Shown here: positions 3,901-5,013 of the stretch, one piece after another
Numbering within the stretch: the stretch's first letter is position 1
How the letters are laid out: each line of letters starts with the position of its first letter
Source: Gammaproteobacteria bacterium
GTDB lineage: Bacteria; Pseudomonadota; Gammaproteobacteria; UWMA-0217
NCBI GenBank assembly: GCA_011330835.1
Contig: DRPO01000306.1
Location: 1 to 5,013, forward strand
Reading direction: 5' to 3'
Length of the DNA stretch: 5,013 nt
The notes under the pieces: model-generated
Database searches by the model: none
What the model saw: only the letters and a program-made list of their open reading frames with translations
What the model was told of the DNA's origin: nothing
Position numbers and translations under genes: made by a program

Positions 3901-5013
3901 ACCATTCCCGTTGGGGCTGGCGCCACCGACTTTACCGTGTTCTGGGGAGACGGCTCTTCTTCCCGTCACACCAGTGGCCCCGTTACCCACGGCTACGCCT
4001 CATCGGGGACCTACACGGTCGCGATCGTCGGCGACTTTCCCGGGATCAGTTTCGAGGGCGGCGGCGATGGCGACAAGATGCTCTCCATCGAGCAATGGGG
4101 AAATATCGCCTGGGCGGATCTGGATGATGCATTCCAGGGCGCGGCAAATCTGGTCATCAATGCAACCGACACGCCGGATCTTTCCAATGTCACCGACCTC
4201 TCCTACATGTTTGCCGGCGCGGTAAATGTCAACGCCGATCTCAGCGGCTGGGATGTTTCCAACATTACCAACATGCGCGGCATGTTCGATGGCGCTTCCA
4301 GCTTCAATCAGGATATCAGTGGCTGGAATACCGCCAACGTCACCAACATGGCTAACATGTTTCGTAACGCCTCAAGCTTCGATCAGGATATCGGTGGCTG
4401 GGACACCTCCAGGGTCACCAGCATGTTCGGAACATTCCATGGAGCAACCCGCTTCAACCAGAACATCGGCGCATGGGACACTTCGAACGTCACCAACATG
4501 GCCAACATGTTTCGGAACGCTTCCAGCTTCAATCAGGATATCGGCGGGTGGAACACCGGAAACGTCACCAATATGTCCTCGACATTTGACGGAGCTACTG
4601 ACTTCAATCAAGACATCGGGGGGTGGGAGACCAGCAACGTCACCACCCTGTATGCGACATTCTACGGAGCCTCCAACTTCAACCAGAACATCGGTGCATG
4701 GGACACAGCCAATGTCGCCAGCATGGCGTATATGTTTCGCAATGCGTCCAGCTTTAACCAGGACATCGGCGCCTGGGATACATCCAATGTCACTCGCATG
4801 GAAAACATGTTTCGGGGCGCATCCAGCTTCAACCAGAATATCGACGCCTGGGACACGTCGAACGTCACTCGGATGGACGGCATGTTTCGAGGCGCCTCCA
4901 GCTTCGACCAGGACATCAGTGGCTGGAACACCGGCAATGTCGCCAACATGTACACCATGTTTTTCGGCGCCTCGAGTTTTGATCAGGGTATCGGAGGATG
5001 GAACACGGGCAAC
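973..5013 (+). CDS. Giant modular LEPR-XLL / DUF4347 / BspA-repeat surface protein (3' end outside window)
   Basis: There are 1347 codons without a stop, and the gene continues past the window. Modules in order by residue are: LEPR-XLL motif 14-26; DUF4347 about 80-236; jelly-roll-like segment 267-426; cadherin-like 430-515; tandem-95 type 518-626 with its last strand at 846-856; LamG 628-838; Ig-like 859-947; PKD-like 959-1020; BspA/DUF285 cap 1037-1067 and 25-residue repeats from 1068 onward. The ATG at 973 is chosen because LEPR-XLL motifs lie close to the N-terminus and no other in-frame start exists upstream to the stop at 751. No Shine-Dalgarno site or classical signal peptide is seen. 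Proteins of this type are large, acidic, repetitive and thought to be exported, usually by type I secretion with a C-terminal signal, to act in adhesion or in surface or biofilm roles. That role is inferred from family architecture. The visible part has one cysteine, C184. GC content is uneven along the gene. Confidence 0.93.
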   Translation, partial: MAKNKTRNHRPIIEEVEPRILYSADFAPAVLADPLAEAGLPAEIRVVDAPASDAAPEPIAPITRDEDILIDPPETRAPHELVIVDTATPDYQQLVDDITDQADGDRQIEVVLLDASRDGVTQLSEILQRHADLDAVHLISHGADGELSLGDTVLDADSLLANREAFRDWGAAFSEEGDLLIYGCNLAASEEGKNLVDTLSQLTGTDVAASDDLTGNAARGGDWELEYRQGDIQADVALSADAQSSYSGVLGAAPTNITLSQSTSVAIANAGFESGTTDWAPFPSDSGVGEPSSSLYTDGAPKGSYLAYLASDVSGNQFSQTLAETFEANRSYTLSALVGDNNYDAQDASGWEMRLYAGSQLLGTVSNADFDPANDEFIKATLHLDADTLSNYSANHGNPLKIEFYNTGDPAVVDDWVHFDDVQLEYTYLNVADSAPNGTIVGDVASVTDPDTGDTFTYSLADNAGGRFAIDNNTGVITVADGSLLDYASNSSHDITIRATDQTGLTYDEVFTIQVRPPINSLPTSVSVDEDSSITFSAANGNAVKVQSDNPASTPMDVTLSVSHGVLTLSQTTGLTFISGDGAADASLRIIGARSDINAALDGMTYTPNANYNGSDALQISSWDDAGLLGYYSFDDSGDLGADTGPGTANNGAVTGVASSADATRGNVASFVAANSADVINIAGLYGQPGDVTLSAWIDFNGVDPGEVISLGDAVMLRAGDWGAGADAMSGIFYDGGSWKETKLSTDLSGTGWRHVAYTFDDAANTQNLYIDGELVASSNYTASISYTAPASAGGALANSTIGHHADPDQPDFYFDGKIDDARVYNRALTQTEIQNIMAAPMDASTDSVAITVNAANDAPTGQPAITGVTQVGETLAVDTSSVSDPDGLGAFSYQWLRDGAEISGATAGTYTLTQDDFNSKIRVEVRYTDAAGTDEGPLTSAQTADVTMSEAAALATGFVTTWKTDNPGASANNEITIPVGAGATDFTVFWGDGSSSRHTSGPVTHGYASSGTYTVAIVGDFPGISFEGGGDGDKMLSIEQWGNIAWADLDDAFQGAANLVINATDTPDLSNVTDLSYMFAGAVNVNADLSGWDVSNITNMRGMFDGASSFNQDISGWNTANVTNMANMFRNASSFDQDIGGWDTSRVTSMFGTFHGATRFNQNIGAWDTSNVTNMANMFRNASSFNQDIGGWNTGNVTNMSSTFDGATDFNQDIGGWETSNVTTLYATFYGASNFNQNIGAWDTANVASMAYMFRNASSFNQDIGAWDTSNVTRMENMFRGASSFNQNIDAWDTSNVTRMDGMFRGASSFDQDISGWNTGNVANMYTMFFGASSFDQGIGGWNTGN
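1012..1050 (+). other. LEPR-XLL motif
   Basis: The peptide EEVEPRILYSADF (residues 14-26) matches the LEPR-XLL pattern found near the N-terminus of very large repetitive bacterial proteins, with V for L and Y for the last L. It replaces a classical signal peptide in such proteins. Its exact role is not established. Confidence 0.88.
1210..1680 (+). other. DUF4347 domain
   Basis: Residues 80-236 show the order typical of the family: LVIVDTATPDYQQLV, then HLISHGADGELSLG (137-150), then DLLIYGCNLAASEEG (178-192), then LTGTDVAASDDLTG, then GGDWELEY. DUF4347 commonly follows LEPR-XLL in giant exported proteins. H141 and C184 each follow a hydrophobic strand, as in the His-Gly and Cys positions of caspase-fold (clan CD) peptidases and CHAT domains. 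Peptidase activity is a hypothesis. Confidence 0.85.
1771..2250 (+). other. Jelly-roll / carbohydrate-binding-like segment
   Basis: Residues 267-426 start with NAGFESGTTDW and end with DDWVHFDDVQLEY, with aromatic and beta-rich sequence between. This is the usual look of galactose-binding-like or CBM-like beta-sandwiches (N-G-FE...W at the start, DDV.L at the end). The precise family is not recognised. Hand counts on single 60-base lines give about 48-55% GC here against about 62-72% in lines on either side. Confidence 0.55.
2260..2517 (+). other. Cadherin-like domain
   Basis: Residues 430-515 read NVADSAPNGTIVGDV, then TDPDTGDTFTYSL, GRFAIDNNTGVITV, LLDYASNSSHDITIRATD, and TYDEVFTIQV. This is the bacterial cadherin-like pattern with calcium-ligand positions DPD, the LDYE-type site (here LDYA) and RATD. 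Such domains act as calcium-stiffened spacers or adhesive units. Confidence 0.85.
2854..3486 (+). other. LamG / concanavalin-like domain
   Basis: Residues 628-838 show the Laminin_G_3 pattern: LLGYYSFDDSGDLGADTG at the start, VTLSAWIDF in the middle, GTGWRHVAYTFD and NLYIDGELVASS, then the ending YFDGKIDDARVYNRALT followed by TEIQNI. Such domains usually bind glycans or proteins. Confidence 0.87.
3547..3813 (+). other. Ig-like domain
   Basis: Residues 859-947 run from APTGQPAITGVTQVGETL through FSYQWLRDGAEISGATAGTY and TLTQDDFNSKIRVEVRYTDA. This is the common Ig-like repeat of large adhesins, with the core tryptophan in YQWLRDG. It is a structural spacer unit. Confidence 0.8.
3847..4032 (+). 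other. PKD-like domain preceding the BspA repeats
   Basis: Residues 959-1020 begin FVTTWKTDNPG, carry VFWGDGSS (WGDG at 991-994) and end HGYASSGTYTVAIVG. This is the PKD-like cap that usually precedes DUF285 repeats in BspA-family surface proteins. The following LSIEQWGNIAW and DAFQGAANL match the usual start of the repeat solenoid. Confidence 0.8.
4174..5013 (+). repeat. Tandem 75-bp repeats encoding BspA/DUF285 25-residue units
   Basis: Eleven full units and the start of a twelfth, each exactly 25 codons, run to the window end without a length change. Tryptophans recur at 1093, 1118, 1143, 1168, 1193, 1218, 1243, 1268, 1293, 1318 and 1343; the first unit (1068-1092) has P in the W position. 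The consensus is W-D/N-T-S/G-N-V-T-N-M-x-x-M-F-R-x-A-S-S-F-N/D-Q-D/N-I-G-G/A. The family is the leucine-rich-repeat-like DUF285 solenoid known from BspA-type surface proteins. Confidence 0.93.

Noticed and set aside
4174..5013. CRISPR-like regular repeats
   Set aside because: The 75-bp units are contiguous, without spacers, and code in frame for DUF285 repeats.

Overview
The window looks like a high-GC proteobacterial chromosome, most likely a gammaproteobacterium. The grounds are two tRNA genes with encoded CCA ends in the order tRNA-Ala(GGC) then tRNA-Glu(TTC), strong GC3 bias in the coding regions, and a dispersed palindromic repeat of the type scattered through beta- and gammaproteobacterial genomes. 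The genus cannot be named from this sequence.

Layout. Bases 31-470 form a compact apparent transcription unit: tRNA-Ala, a 69-residue two-helix membrane protein, tRNA-Glu five bases after its stop codon, and a strong intrinsic terminator. No terminator is visible between the tRNAs, so the small mRNA would be released by tRNA processing. Bases 471-822 hold a non-coding, transposon-like element with about 70-bp imperfect inverted ends (outer 38 bp with one mismatch). Its core carries several nested hairpins, including a GTCATTCC-type dispersed repeat. A degenerate third copy of the terminal sequence follows at 821-844 and folds with the right end into a 46-nt hairpin.

From 973 to the window end (still open at 5013) runs one very large gene, of which 1347 codons are visible. 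It encodes a modular, probably exported surface protein: an N-terminal LEPR-XLL motif, a DUF4347 domain, a jelly-roll-like segment, a cadherin-like domain, a tandem-95 type domain, a LamG (concanavalin-like) domain, an Ig-like domain, a PKD-like domain, and at least eleven exact 25-residue BspA/DUF285-type repeats. Two domains (jelly-roll and LamG) appear to sit inside other domains rather than between them. Base composition drops in the jelly-roll segment and again in the PKD/BspA segment, which suggests assembly by domain shuffling. The only cysteine in the visible protein lies in a His...Gly-Cys arrangement in DUF4347 that resembles clan CD (caspase-fold) peptidases. Export is probably by type I secretion, but the expected C-terminal signal and any secretion genes lie outside the window.
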